Shown: positions 44,123-50,563 of the stretch, in pieces
Numbering within the stretch: the stretch's first letter is position 1
How the letters are laid out: every line of letters starts with the position of its first letter
Assembly: GCF_000341005.1 (NCBI RefSeq)
Contig: NZ_ANBD01000058.1
Location: forward strand, 1-50,563
Source: Nocardiopsis alkaliphila YIM 80379
GTDB lineage: Bacteria > Actinomycetota > Actinomycetes > Streptosporangiales > Streptosporangiaceae
Direction of reading: 5' to 3'
Length of the DNA stretch: 50,563 nucleotides
Notes under the pieces: model-generated
The model's database searches: none
Told to the model about the DNA's origin: nothing
What the model saw: only the letters and a program-made list of their open reading frames with translations
Program-made: the position numbers and the translations under genes

Positions 44123-45402
44123 GGCTCGATGGCCTGCTCAAGGCCTATCTGCCCAACACCCGGTCGGGCAGGATCCTTTCGTGCGGTGCGGCGCTCGACT
44201 CCCTGGGGACTGGCCTGTTCCTGAGCCTTCTTCCGGTCTTCCTGGTCCGTTCTTTGGGCGTGGAACCCTTCTACGTCGGCCTGATCGTGGGGTTGGCCAA
44301 CCTCATCGCGTTGTTCGCCTCGATCCCCACGGGCTGGCTGTGCGACCTTCTGGGCGCGGGCTTCGTCTGGAAGACACTCGTGGTCATCCGAATGGTCGGC
44401 TACACGGGGTTCTTGTTCGTGGACTCCTTCCTGGCCTACGCCCTTCTCACCTGTCTGCTCGTGCCCTTGGACCGGGGGAGCGGGACCGCTCAGCAGGCGT
44501 TCGTGGTACGCAGCGAACCACCGGGAGAGCGCAGTCGATCGATGGCCGGGGTGCGCACCGCGCGCAACGTCGGGATGAGTGTCGGGTTGTTGCTCACCGG
44601 TGTGGTGCTGGGAGTGGGCACGGACTGGGCCTTCCAGTTCGGTTTCCTGGTGAACGCCCTCTCCTACGGAGCGCTGTTGGCCGCCGTGGTGGCGGTCGCC
44701 AAAAGCGGCGCGGTCATGAAGAGCGGCGAACAGGGGGAGCGCCCCTCGTCCGGCCAGGGATCCTCGGAGCAAGAGGTCGAGGAAGGTCCGTCCCCGTTTC
44801 GGAACCGCCGCTATCTCACCTTGGTCGCCGGGGACACCTTGGTATTGTTCCACGACTCACTGCTGTTCACGCTCTTTCCCCTATGGCTGGTCAGCCGCAC
44901 CGAGATCCCCGATGCCATGGTCGGGCCCCTCCTCGCGCTCAACACCGTGTTGACCGTGCTCCTCCAGGTCCCCTTCACCCGCTGGGCCAAGGATCACGAC
45001 GGCGCCCGCAGGACGGTCATCGCGGCCGTGGGTCCCCTGCTCGCCTGCTGTCTGCTCTTCGCGGCGGCGGAAATGAACTCGGGCGTCGTGGTCGCCACCA
45101 CGCTCGCGGTGCTGGCGATCCTGTCCCTCACCGTGGGCGAGAACCTGCATTCGGTGGGCTCGTTCGAGCTCTCCCACCGAATGGCGCCGCCCGCACTCAT
45201 CGGTCGGTACCTGGGAGTGTTCAACCTGGGCAACTCCGTGCAGTTGACCATCGGTCCGCCGCTCATGACCGCGGTGGTATTGCGGGGCCCTGCCGGGTGG
45301 ATCGTACTCGCCGGAGCCTTCACCCTGGGCACGCTGCTCATGGCCGCGGGCGCGCGTCGTTCCGGTGAAAGCGCCACGGCCCGAAAGGAGAAGATTTCGT
45401 GA
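44119..45402 (+). CDS. MFS transporter, probable product exporter
   Basis: A 427-residue protein with about 12 hydrophobic segments, a GWLCDLLG loop between helices 2 and 3, and a charged central loop (about 198-228, EQGERPSSGQGSSEQEVEEG). It resembles drug-efflux-type MFS proteins. Being translationally coupled inside a biosynthetic operon, it most likely exports the product and gives self-protection. It starts with ATG overlapping the upstream stop. Confidence 0.85.
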   Translation: MRLDGLLKAYLPNTRSGRILSCGAALDSLGTGLFLSLLPVFLVRSLGVEPFYVGLIVGLANLIALFASIPTGWLCDLLGAGFVWKTLVVIRMVGYTGFLFVDSFLAYALLTCLLVPLDRGSGTAQQAFVVRSEPPGERSRSMAGVRTARNVGMSVGLLLTGVVLGVGTDWAFQFGFLVNALSYGALLAAVVAVAKSGAVMKSGEQGERPSSGQGSSEQEVEEGPSPFRNRRYLTLVAGDTLVLFHDSLLFTLFPLWLVSRTEIPDAMVGPLLALNTVLTVLLQVPFTRWAKDHDGARRTVIAAVGPLLACCLLFAAAEMNSGVVVATTLAVLAILSLTVGENLHSVGSFELSHRMAPPALIGRYLGVFNLGNSVQLTIGPPLMTAVVLRGPAGWIVLAGAFTLGTLLMAAGARRSGESATARKEKIS

Positions 45403-46673
45403 CGACCACCGAGCATGTGCTGGTGGTGGGCGGTGGGATGGAGATCCCTGGCCTGCTCCGAGCACACGTTCCGGGTCTTCGGACCTCGGTGATGTGCCAG
45501 ATGTACGTGTTGCCCAGGCTTCGTGACGTCGACCAGCACGCCAGGGTCCTGGCCTTCCAGAGCGACAGCCCCGACACCGAGTGGATCGGCGCCGCTCTGG
45601 GTATCCACCGCGACGATCCCTTCACCCGGATCGCGGCCTTCTCGGAGCGCGACCAGCTCCGAGCGGCGCGTTTGGCGGAGGCACTCGGGCTGGCCTGGCA
45701 CCCGGTCGAGCTGGTCAGGGCCGTATACGACAAGGAACTCACACGTCGCATCCTGGCCGAAACGGGTGTGGAGAAGGTCGTCGCGCGGCGATGCGCCAGT
45801 GGTGACGAGGCCGCTGACTGGGTGGCCGGCAACCCCGGGCGGTGGGTCCTCAAACCGGTGGACGGCACCGGCAGCGCCGGCGTCTCGGTGGTCTCCACCC
45901 CCGAGGAGGCTCGGCAGGCCTACGACCGATGCTCCAAGGCGGAGCATTCAGGGGACATCGATCGTGCCCACGTCCTGCTGGAGGAGTACCTCACCGGGCC
46001 GCAGATCAGCGTCGAGTCGTTCTCCGAGGATGGCGAACACTGCGTGGTGGCGGCCACCGGCAAGTTCTCCCATCCCGGTTCCCTGGTGGAGATCGGCCAC
46101 GTCGTCCCGGCCCTCATCTCCGAGAGTCAGAGGGAGGAGGTGTGGCGCTATCTGCCCGAGGTACTGGACGCCCTAGGCGTACGGAACGGCACCTGCCACA
46201 CCGAGCTGGTCCTGACCGACGCCGGACCGCGGCTCATCGAGACCCATCTGCGCCTGGGTGGAGACGACATCCCCGCACTGGTCAAGGGGGCGACCGGGGT
46301 CGACCTCGTGGACGCCATCGTCCGTCAGACGGTGGGCGAACGGGTGCTTGCGCAGATCCGCGAGCGGCTCGAACATCGGCCGGAGCAGGCCCAGGCGATC
46401 TGGTTCGGCTCCTCGCCCTGCGAGGGCAGAGTCGTACGAGTCGAGGGGTTGGAAGGGCTGAAAGCCCAGGACGGATTCGACGTCGAGTCCTATGTGGGAG
46501 CGGAGGACGACGTCCGGACCCTGGAAGATTCGCATACCCGGATCCTCCAGGTCAGGGCTCACGCACCCACCCCGGAGGAGGCCGTACGCAAGGCGTACGA
46601 AGCGGTCTCCTCGTGTCGATTGGTCCTCTCGGTTCCGCTTGTGGGGGGCACCGCACCCGACGAAGCCGTGTGA
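45399..46673 (+). CDS. ATP-grasp ligase (second; L-amino acid ligase-like)
   Basis: A 424-residue ATP-grasp enzyme resembling L-amino acid ligases (BacD type). Motifs: VYDKELTRRILAETGV near 111-126, VLKPVDGTGSAGVSVV near 149-164, LLEEYLTGPQISVESFSEDG near 193-212, GVRNGTCHTELVLTDAGPRLIETHLRLGGD with the metal-binding Glu, and ATGVDLVDAIV. Enzymes of this type form a dipeptide from free amino acids. A GTG start overlaps the exporter stop; AAAGGAG precedes it. Last gene of the operon. Confidence 0.87.
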   Translation: MTTTEHVLVVGGGMEIPGLLRAHVPGLRTSVMCQMYVLPRLRDVDQHARVLAFQSDSPDTEWIGAALGIHRDDPFTRIAAFSERDQLRAARLAEALGLAWHPVELVRAVYDKELTRRILAETGVEKVVARRCASGDEAADWVAGNPGRWVLKPVDGTGSAGVSVVSTPEEARQAYDRCSKAEHSGDIDRAHVLLEEYLTGPQISVESFSEDGEHCVVAATGKFSHPGSLVEIGHVVPALISESQREEVWRYLPEVLDALGVRNGTCHTELVLTDAGPRLIETHLRLGGDDIPALVKGATGVDLVDAIVRQTVGERVLAQIRERLEHRPEQAQAIWFGSSPCEGRVVRVEGLEGLKAQDGFDVESYVGAEDDVRTLEDSHTRILQVRAHAPTPEEAVRKAYEAVSSCRLVLSVPLVGGTAPDEAV

Positions 46674-46767
46674 ACGTGTGAGGAGTGGCGAGGGCCCACC
46701 GTCGCCCAAGGTGCGGTGATGGTGGCCAGGCATGGCGTGGTAGCGCCTGTCCGTCGGGCCCGGAGTG

Positions 46768-46808
46768 CGGCCCCTGGTGTGCGAAGGATCTTCGCAGGCC
46801 AGGGGCCG
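46768..46808 (+). terminator. terminator of the biosynthetic operon
   Basis: Nested stems: outer 10 bp CGGCCCCTGG / CCAGGGGCCG and inner 7 bp TGCGAAG / CTTCGCA, followed by TCTTTC. It lies about 95 bp after the last stop, and its nested layout mirrors the hairpin at 29957-30003. Confidence 0.85.
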
Positions 46809-46815
46809 TCTTTCG

Positions 46816-46987
46816 TATGGAGCGGTTGACGGGAATCGAACCGCCCAGCGTGAGTGGCGTGACCTGCCCGAATACGAGAACCCGCAGGCAGTGGCGCTGA
46901 CCATCACTCTGTTGCCCCTGGTTCTCCCACGTTGTGCCGACCCCTGTGCACCCTCCGGGTGCACGACCTTCGTCGTTTTGGTGCACC
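46816..46987 (+). repeat. island direct repeat, right copy (att-like)
   Basis: Partner of 30007-30178, same orientation. It begins GGAGCGGTTGACGGGAATCG, very like the 3' end of the minus-strand tRNA-Gly gene at 49309 (GGAGCGGATGACGGGAATCG, one difference), then diverges from the tRNA but stays similar to the left copy. Confidence 0.65.
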
Positions 46988-47000
46988 CTCACGGGTGCAC
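46946..47000. repeat. paired-palindrome repeat, copy 3
   Basis: GTGCACCCTCCGGGTGCAC and GTGCACCCTCACGGGTGCAC, joined by GACCTTCGTCGTTTTG. It is the best preserved copy of the repeat also found at 30136 and 35459. Confidence 0.7.
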
Positions 47001-47073
47001 CGGGGGTTGAATCGAACGCTGCCCGGGCGCCGCCCGGAGCGGGAAGGTGGGCAGCGGCAGTCTCACTTAAGTC

Positions 47074-47086
47074 ATCAGCTTGGGAA
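47074..47086. mobile_element. candidate left att core of the mini-element
   Basis: ATCAGCTTGGGAA is identical to 49337-49349 in the anticodon arm of the tRNA-Gly gene. The two copies would bound an element of about 2.26 kb. Bases further to the left are not tRNA-like, so the displaced tRNA half has been lost or the site is fortuitous. Confidence 0.45.
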
Positions 47087-47188
47087 TTCGAGGCCACGGA
47101 AACCGGCTGATCTGCGGACCCCTGACATGCGCCGCTGCGGGTGATCAGCGTCTGAGTGCCCGCGAGTCCCCCTCTGTCGCCTCCCTGA

Positions 47189-47207
47189 CGGGCACGTAGC
47201 GGGCACG
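47189..47207. repeat. arm-type direct repeat, left
   Basis: CGGGCACGTAGCGGGCACG; 18 of 19 bases equal those at 49211-49229. It lies 102 bp inside the left core, as the right copy lies 107 bp inside the right core, as expected for integrase arm-binding sites. Confidence 0.6.
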
Positions 47208-47214
47208 GGCATGC

Positions 47215-47421
47215 CTACGAGTAGAAGCCGTCCCAGTAGCCGTCGAGGTTCACCGCGAACTCGTCGGGGCGGGTGTCGCGAAGGTACTCGAAGCGTTCGC
47301 CCAAGGCCTCGATGGTGTCACGCATGGACAGCGGACCGAACTCTTTCCTGATCGCCTGGGCGGCCTGGATCGTGCGCCCGGTGAGAATCAGTGCGTCGAC
47401 GTGGTCCCACGGCTCGGGCAC
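47215..47421 (-). CDS. small hypothetical protein of the mini-element
   Basis: A 68-residue protein (DHVDALILTGRTIQAAQAIR, then DTIEALGERFEYLRDTRPDEF) of two or three predicted helices, similar in feel to small actinomycete proteins next to integrated elements. The GTG is chosen for GGGGGAG just upstream; a GTG at 47493 would extend it by 24 residues. Function unknown. Confidence 0.6.
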   Translation of the reverse strand: MPEPWDHVDALILTGRTIQAAQAIRKEFGPLSMRDTIEALGERFEYLRDTRPDEFAVNLDGYWDGFYS

Positions 47422-47474
47422 GGTCTCCCCCTGGTGTTCGGATGGGATGAGGGCGGGTGCTGCGGCCTGATCGT

Positions 47475-47699
47475 TCAGGCCTTCGCTTGCCACAACTCCA
47501 GCAACCCCAACGGCGGGCAACCACGGTATCGGTCCCGCATGTGGTTCTGGCGCGATCGGTCTGCACCCCCGCACGTCCGGTGGCGCGCCAGGTTCCATGC
47601 GGGCTCGGGGGGTCCAGGGGGCACGGCCCCTTGGTACCACCAGTCCTTGACCAGGGTCCGCTGATCGCGTGCGGTCGCTTCGTGCAGCCAGGAGGACAT
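47475..47699 (-). CDS. small hypothetical protein of the mini-element
   Basis: A 74-residue protein: WLHEATARDQRTLVKDWWYQ, then GAVPPGPPEPAWNLARHRTC, ending LGLLELWQAKA. Its composition is protein-like and codon bias normal, but I cannot name a family. The RBS is weak. It would be cotranscribed with the 47215 gene, which it overlaps if that gene starts at 47493. Confidence 0.5.
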   Translation of the reverse strand: MSSWLHEATARDQRTLVKDWWYQGAVPPGPPEPAWNLARHRTCGGADRSRQNHMRDRYRGCPPLGLLELWQAKA

Positions 47700-47833
47700 G
47701 GCTGGCGCCCGAGCGAGGGACCGGGCGGCAGCCCGCAGCCCTCGCCGGGCGGCGAGCCGCTGCGACGGCGCTCGCGCCGTCGCCTTGAAGCGGCACGAAC
47801 CCCCGAACGTTCGGCAACGGAAAGGGCTGCCTG

Positions 47834-48058
47834 ATGGCGACCAAGAAGACCCGTCCGACCGGCCGTCTGCTGACTGTGGCGCAAGCGGCCGAACTCCTCA
47901 ACACCTCCGAGCGCTACCCCCGTCGCCTGATCGAAGAACGGCGCATCACCTTCGTTCGCATCGGGCGTCACGTGCGCATCCCCGAAAGCGCGCTTGAAGA
48001 GTTCATCACCGCTGGTGTCGTGGAACCGCTGCGACTGCACCTGAGGAGGGTCGCCTAA
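47834..48058 (+). CDS. xis: excisionase-like helix-turn-helix protein
   Basis: A 74-residue protein of the excisionase/MerR-like winged-helix family: LLTVAQAAELLNTSERYPRR, then LIEERRITFVRIGRHVRIPE. Such proteins bend att DNA and direct integrase towards excision. Its stop overlaps the integrase ATG (TAATG), the usual xis-int coupling. The basic N-terminus (MATKKTRPTGR) is typical. Confidence 0.85.
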   Translation: MATKKTRPTGRLLTVAQAAELLNTSERYPRRLIEERRITFVRIGRHVRIPESALEEFITAGVVEPLRLHLRRVA

Positions 48059-49206
48059 TGGCTCCGAAGAAGCGACGGTTCGGCCGTATCCGCAAGCTCT
48101 CCTCTGGGCGTCACCAAGCCCGCTATCCGGGACCTGACGGGACCGACCACCCTGCCCCGCACACCTTCGCGACGAAGAAGGAGGCGGACCGGTGGCTCAC
48201 TCTCAAGGAAGCGGAGATCAACCGTGACGGCTGGTGGGATCCGAACGCGGGTGATGACCTCTTCGGCGAGTACGCGGCTGAGTGGGTGGCCGACCGCGAA
48301 CTCACCCCGAAGAGTCGGCGGACCTACGAGGACCTTCTTCGCCTCCACCTGAACCCCACGTTCGGCAACATGAGGCTGAAGGACATCCAAGAGGCCGACA
48401 TCCGGAAGTGGCGGGCGGCCAAGCGTCGTAAGGCCCGGGGCAGGTCGCAGATCCCCAAGGCGTACCGGCTCATGCGGGCCGTCCTCAACACCGCCGTCAA
48501 GGACAAGCTGATCCGGGAGAACCCCTGTCAGATCGACGGAGCGGGCCAGGAGGAGAGCGAAGAGCGGCCGGTGTTGTCCGTCGCCGAGGTGTTCAAGCTG
48601 GCTGATGCCATCAACCCCCGCTACCGGGCTCTGGTTCTGCTGGCGACGTTCGGCAGTCTGCGGTGGGGCGAGCTGGCCGGGCTCCGGCGCCGTCACCTCG
48701 ACCTGGACAAGCGGACCGTGACCGTGCGGGAGACCGTCTACGACATCGGCGCCCTGGAGAAGGGCAAGCCCAAGTCCAAGGCCGGTGCCCGTACCGTGCG
48801 ACTTCCCTCGCTCATCGTCGCCGACCTGCGGCATCACCTGGAGACCTACGCCGCTCCGGGGTCGAACGGGTTCGTGTTCGTCGGGGTCAAGGGCAACCAG
48901 CTACGGCGGAGCAACTTCACGAAGTACTGGGCGGACGCCTGTGACGGGGTCGGCCTGGAGGGCGTTCACCTCCATGACCTGAGGCACACGGGGAACACCT
49001 TCGCGGCTGAGGCCGGGGCGTCCCTCCGAGAACTCATGAACCGGATGGGTCACTCCAGTGCCCGGGCGGCGATGATCTACCTCCACGCGCGTGACGAACG
49101 TGCTCAGGAGTTGGCGGACCGCTTGGGGGAGAGGGCGGCCGAGGAGCTGCGCAAGTCCCGGGAGGACGGGGACGATGACCCGCCGTTGGCGGGCGCTCCG
49201 ATCTGA
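48058..49206 (+). CDS. int: tyrosine integrase
   Basis: A 382-residue phage/ICE-type tyrosine recombinase. An AP2-like arm-binding N-terminus (KLSSGRHQARYPGPDG) is followed by a SAM-like core-binding domain (about 65-155) and the catalytic domain with Arg202 (GSLRWGELAGL), His306-x-x-Arg309 (HDLRHTGNT), His332 (GHSS) and nucleophile Tyr341 (MIYLHA). All key residues are present, so it should be active. It reads towards the 3' end of tRNA-Gly 100 bp away, the usual layout for an element inserted in a tRNA gene. Confidence 0.93.
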   Translation: MAPKKRRFGRIRKLSSGRHQARYPGPDGTDHPAPHTFATKKEADRWLTLKEAEINRDGWWDPNAGDDLFGEYAAEWVADRELTPKSRRTYEDLLRLHLNPTFGNMRLKDIQEADIRKWRAAKRRKARGRSQIPKAYRLMRAVLNTAVKDKLIRENPCQIDGAGQEESEERPVLSVAEVFKLADAINPRYRALVLLATFGSLRWGELAGLRRRHLDLDKRTVTVRETVYDIGALEKGKPKSKAGARTVRLPSLIVADLRHHLETYAAPGSNGFVFVGVKGNQLRRSNFTKYWADACDGVGLEGVHLHDLRHTGNTFAAEAGASLRELMNRMGHSSARAAMIYLHARDERAQELADRLGERAAEELRKSREDGDDDPPLAGAPI

Positions 49207-49210
49207 GGAT

Positions 49211-49229
49211 CGGGCACGTAACGGGCACG
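49211..49229. repeat. arm-type direct repeat, right
   Basis: CGGGCACGTAACGGGCACG, directly after the integrase stop; partner of 47189-47207. Confidence 0.6.
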
Positions 49230-49259
49230 CGGCCCGTATGACCCTCTAGAAACACGTTA

Positions 49260-49294
49260 GGCCAGGTGTTCGGTTTTCGCCGATCTACCTGGCC
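49260..49294. terminator. hairpin between integrase and tRNA-Gly
   Basis: An 8-bp stem (GGCCAGGT / ACCTGGCC) with a 19-nt loop between the convergent integrase and tRNA genes, followed by GTTTGTGTGT. It can serve both. Confidence 0.65.
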
Positions 49295-49308
49295 GTTTGT
49301 GTGTCTGG

Positions 49309-49379
49309 AGCGGATGACGGGAATCGAACCCGCGTTATCAGCTTGGGAAGCTGAAGTTCTACCATTGAACTACATCCGC
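49309..49379 (-). tRNA. tRNA-Gly (anticodon CCC)
   Basis: Read on the minus strand: acceptor GCGGATG pairs with CATCCGC, the discriminator is T, the D-arm is GTTC/GAAC, the anticodon stem TCAGC/GCTGA holds the loop TTCCCAA (anticodon CCC), and the T-loop is TTCGATT. It is 71 nt long and CCA is not encoded. The anticodon arm contains the 13-bp core (49337-49349) shared with 47074, and the 3' end resembles the starts of the island repeats at 30007 and 46816, so it is the likely integration hot spot. Confidence 0.95.
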
Positions 49380-49501
49380 GTGGTCTCGCCTGATGCGGCG
49401 GCCAACGCTGATCATCCTAGCCCAACTCTGGACCTGGTGGGCAAGTCGGCGGTTCGGGAAGAGGCCGATGGGCTGCTCGTCCACGAGGTAGGTTCGGGAA
49501 C

Positions 49502-50092
49502 GTGTTGCTCTCCGACCGTGACCTCAACAAGCAGATCGACGCCGGGCGCGTCCGGATCGACCCCTTCGACCCCTCTTTGATCCAGCCGTCGAGTATCGAC
49601 GTGCGTCTCGACCGGTTCTTCCGGGTCTTCGAGAATCACAAGTATCCGCACATCGACCCCTCGGTGGAACAGCCGGATCTGACCCGGTTGGTGGAGACAG
49701 ACGGGAACGAGGCCTTCATCCTGCACCCGGGCGAGTTCGTGTTGGCCTCCACCTACGAGATGGTGACCCTGCCGGACGACATCGCCTCACGGCTGGAGGG
49801 AAAGAGTTCCCTGGGCCGCCTGGGATTGCTCACACACTCGACCGCCGGATTCATCGATCCCGGCTTCTCCGGGCACGTCACCCTGGAGCTGTCCAACGTG
49901 GCGACCCTGCCGATCAAGCTGTACCCGGGCATGAAGATCGGGCAGCTGTGCATGTTCCAGCTGACCTCGCCGGCCGAACGCCCCTATGGTTCCGCGGCCT
50001 ACGGATCCCGATACCAGGGTCAGCGCGGTCCCACCCCGTCACGCTCGCATCAGAACTTCGTTCGGACCCGGATCGTCGGTACGGAAGGCTGA
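49502..50092 (+). CDS. dcd: dCTP deaminase, probably bifunctional (dUMP-forming)
   Basis: A 196-residue enzyme of the dUTPase fold. The signature [20 protein letters not shown] and, near the end, [17 protein letters not shown] [14 protein letters not shown] match dCTP deaminases almost residue for residue with the mycobacterial bifunctional dCTP deaminase-dUTPase ([11 protein letters not shown] region). It would convert dCTP to dUTP and probably on to dUMP for thymidylate synthesis. The GTG start follows a weak GGTTCGGGAAC. It is the first chromosomal gene beyond the tRNA. Confidence 0.93.
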   Translation: MLLSDRDLNKQIDAGRVRIDPFDPSLIQPSSIDVRLDRFFRVFENHKYPHIDPSVEQPDLTRLVETDGNEAFILHPGEFVLASTYEMVTLPDDIASRLEGKSSLGRLGLLTHSTAGFIDPGFSGHVTLELSNVATLPIKLYPGMKIGQLCMFQLTSPAERPYGSAAYGSRYQGQRGPTPSRSHQNFVRTRIVGTEG

Positions 50093-50487
50093 TCCTGGAA
50101 GTCGGAGGGTCCTTACAGTACGATCATGAGTTGACACGTAACGTCGTCTTGTGCGCCTGTCACGCAATTGTGACCGATCTCTCCCTGGTATAGACGGTGG
50201 TATAGATCACATCTGGGCGCTTTCGGGGCTCGACACCCCGCTTCGCAAGTCGACGGACGGCTTTTATGTCGGTTAAACATGTTATTTGCTGGTGACATGC
50301 CGCCTGACCTGTGCGTTCATACCTCGGTAAGGTGGCGCCCCGACGTGAACCAGGTGGTGGTTCGGCCCGTTAGCGGGCGCACACGGGGGCTTTGCGTGGA
50401 CTGACCACCTGCGGAAACCGCGGGCCGGCGGTGGGGTTCGTGCCTCGACTCGCCTTCGCGGCAGGGAACAGCCCCCATGAGGAGACC
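50093..50487 (+). other. long leader region of the ABC transporter gene
   Basis: About 395 bp without a gene. TATAGA occurs twice (50189 and 50201), and TTGTGA at 50168 gives a promoter-like layout with a short 15-bp spacer. Downstream are several short GC-rich inverted repeats (for example GGTGG/CCACC and CGGGC/GCCCG). A structured 5' leader is possible, but I could not match it to a known riboswitch, including the c-di-AMP ydaO class. Confidence 0.45.
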
Positions 50488-50563
50488 GTGTCAGCAGTAC
50501 GCGCAGACCACTTGTACAAGGTGTTCGGTAGACAGTCACAGGCCGCCGTGGAACGGCTCCCCC
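50488..50563 (+). CDS. ABC transporter ATP-binding protein, start only (ProV/OpuA-like)
   Basis: Only the first 25 codons are in the window: SAVRADHLYKVFGRQSQAAV after a GTG start. The LYKVFG motif near the N-terminus resembles glycine-betaine/proline transporter ATPases, which have this start before Walker A. GAGGAG lies just before the GTG. The gene runs off the right edge. Confidence 0.6.
   Translation, partial: MSAVRADHLYKVFGRQSQAAVERLP

Noticed and set aside
46816..46842. A tRNA gene at the right repeat
   Set aside because: As with the left repeat, only the 3' end resembles tRNA-Gly and the following bases do not form a cloverleaf.
50200..50487. ydaO/c-di-AMP riboswitch
   Set aside because: The conserved purine-rich blocks of that class could not be found in the leader.

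Overview
The window looks like a chromosomal segment of a high-GC actinomycete, most likely a member of the Nocardiopsaceae (Nocardiopsis/Thermobifida type). The evidence is the uniformly GC-rich third codon positions, many GTG starts, ATGA/GTGA gene overlaps, a secreted polyester hydrolase of the Thermobifida cutinase type, and a GH9 cellulase preceded by a perfect Thermobifida-type CelR operator. The genus is an inference. No rRNA, CRISPR array or plasmid origin was seen; there is one tRNA gene.

Left part (1-29.8 kb), core-like with scattered accessory genes: a cutinase/PET-hydrolase homologue; a ChaB-Rho_N stress protein; an SDR; an F420-type LLM oxidoreductase; a CYP157-like P450 that lacks the ExxR motif; a tightly overlapped five-gene operon (SWIM zinc finger, DUF5691, MoxR AAA+ ATPase, DUF5682, vWA) of unknown function; a CRP-like regulator; a FUSC-type membrane protein; a lipoprotein sugar dehydrogenase; a stand-alone HsdR_N-like protein; an amidase; two tandem paralogous proteins; the GH9 cellulase; a TetR - alpha/beta hydrolase - OleC-like ligase operon with a clear palindromic operator; and an MFS transporter.

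Right part (29.8-49.4 kb), a patchwork genomic island ending at tRNA-Gly(CCC). Two ~172-bp direct repeats (30.01 and 46.82 kb), each beginning with a tRNA-3'-end-like sequence, bracket 16.8 kb. Inside are IS4 and IS3 relics, a glycosyltransferase plus hypothetical gene pair flanked by inverted IS ends, and a nine-gene operon (36.7-46.7 kb). The operon encodes a 2OG-Fe dioxygenase, an AurF-type diiron N-oxygenase with all seven iron ligands, a dipeptide epimerase, an Ldh2-type dehydrogenase, two ATP-grasp ligases, a FemAB/GNAT-like transferase, a class IV aminotransferase and an MFS exporter. I read this as an undescribed, NRPS-independent pathway for a small N-oxygenated peptide; it is the best candidate here for a new system. 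Between 46.8 kb and the tRNA sits a ~2.3 kb mini integrative element (two small ORFs, excisionase, tyrosine integrase) with matching arm-type repeats and a 13-bp core in the tRNA anticodon arm.

Right edge: dcd (dCTP deaminase, probably bifunctional) and the first codons of an osmoprotectant-type ABC transporter ATPase after a long leader.

All calls come from reading the sequence. Family names rest on recalled motifs and none was checked by database search.
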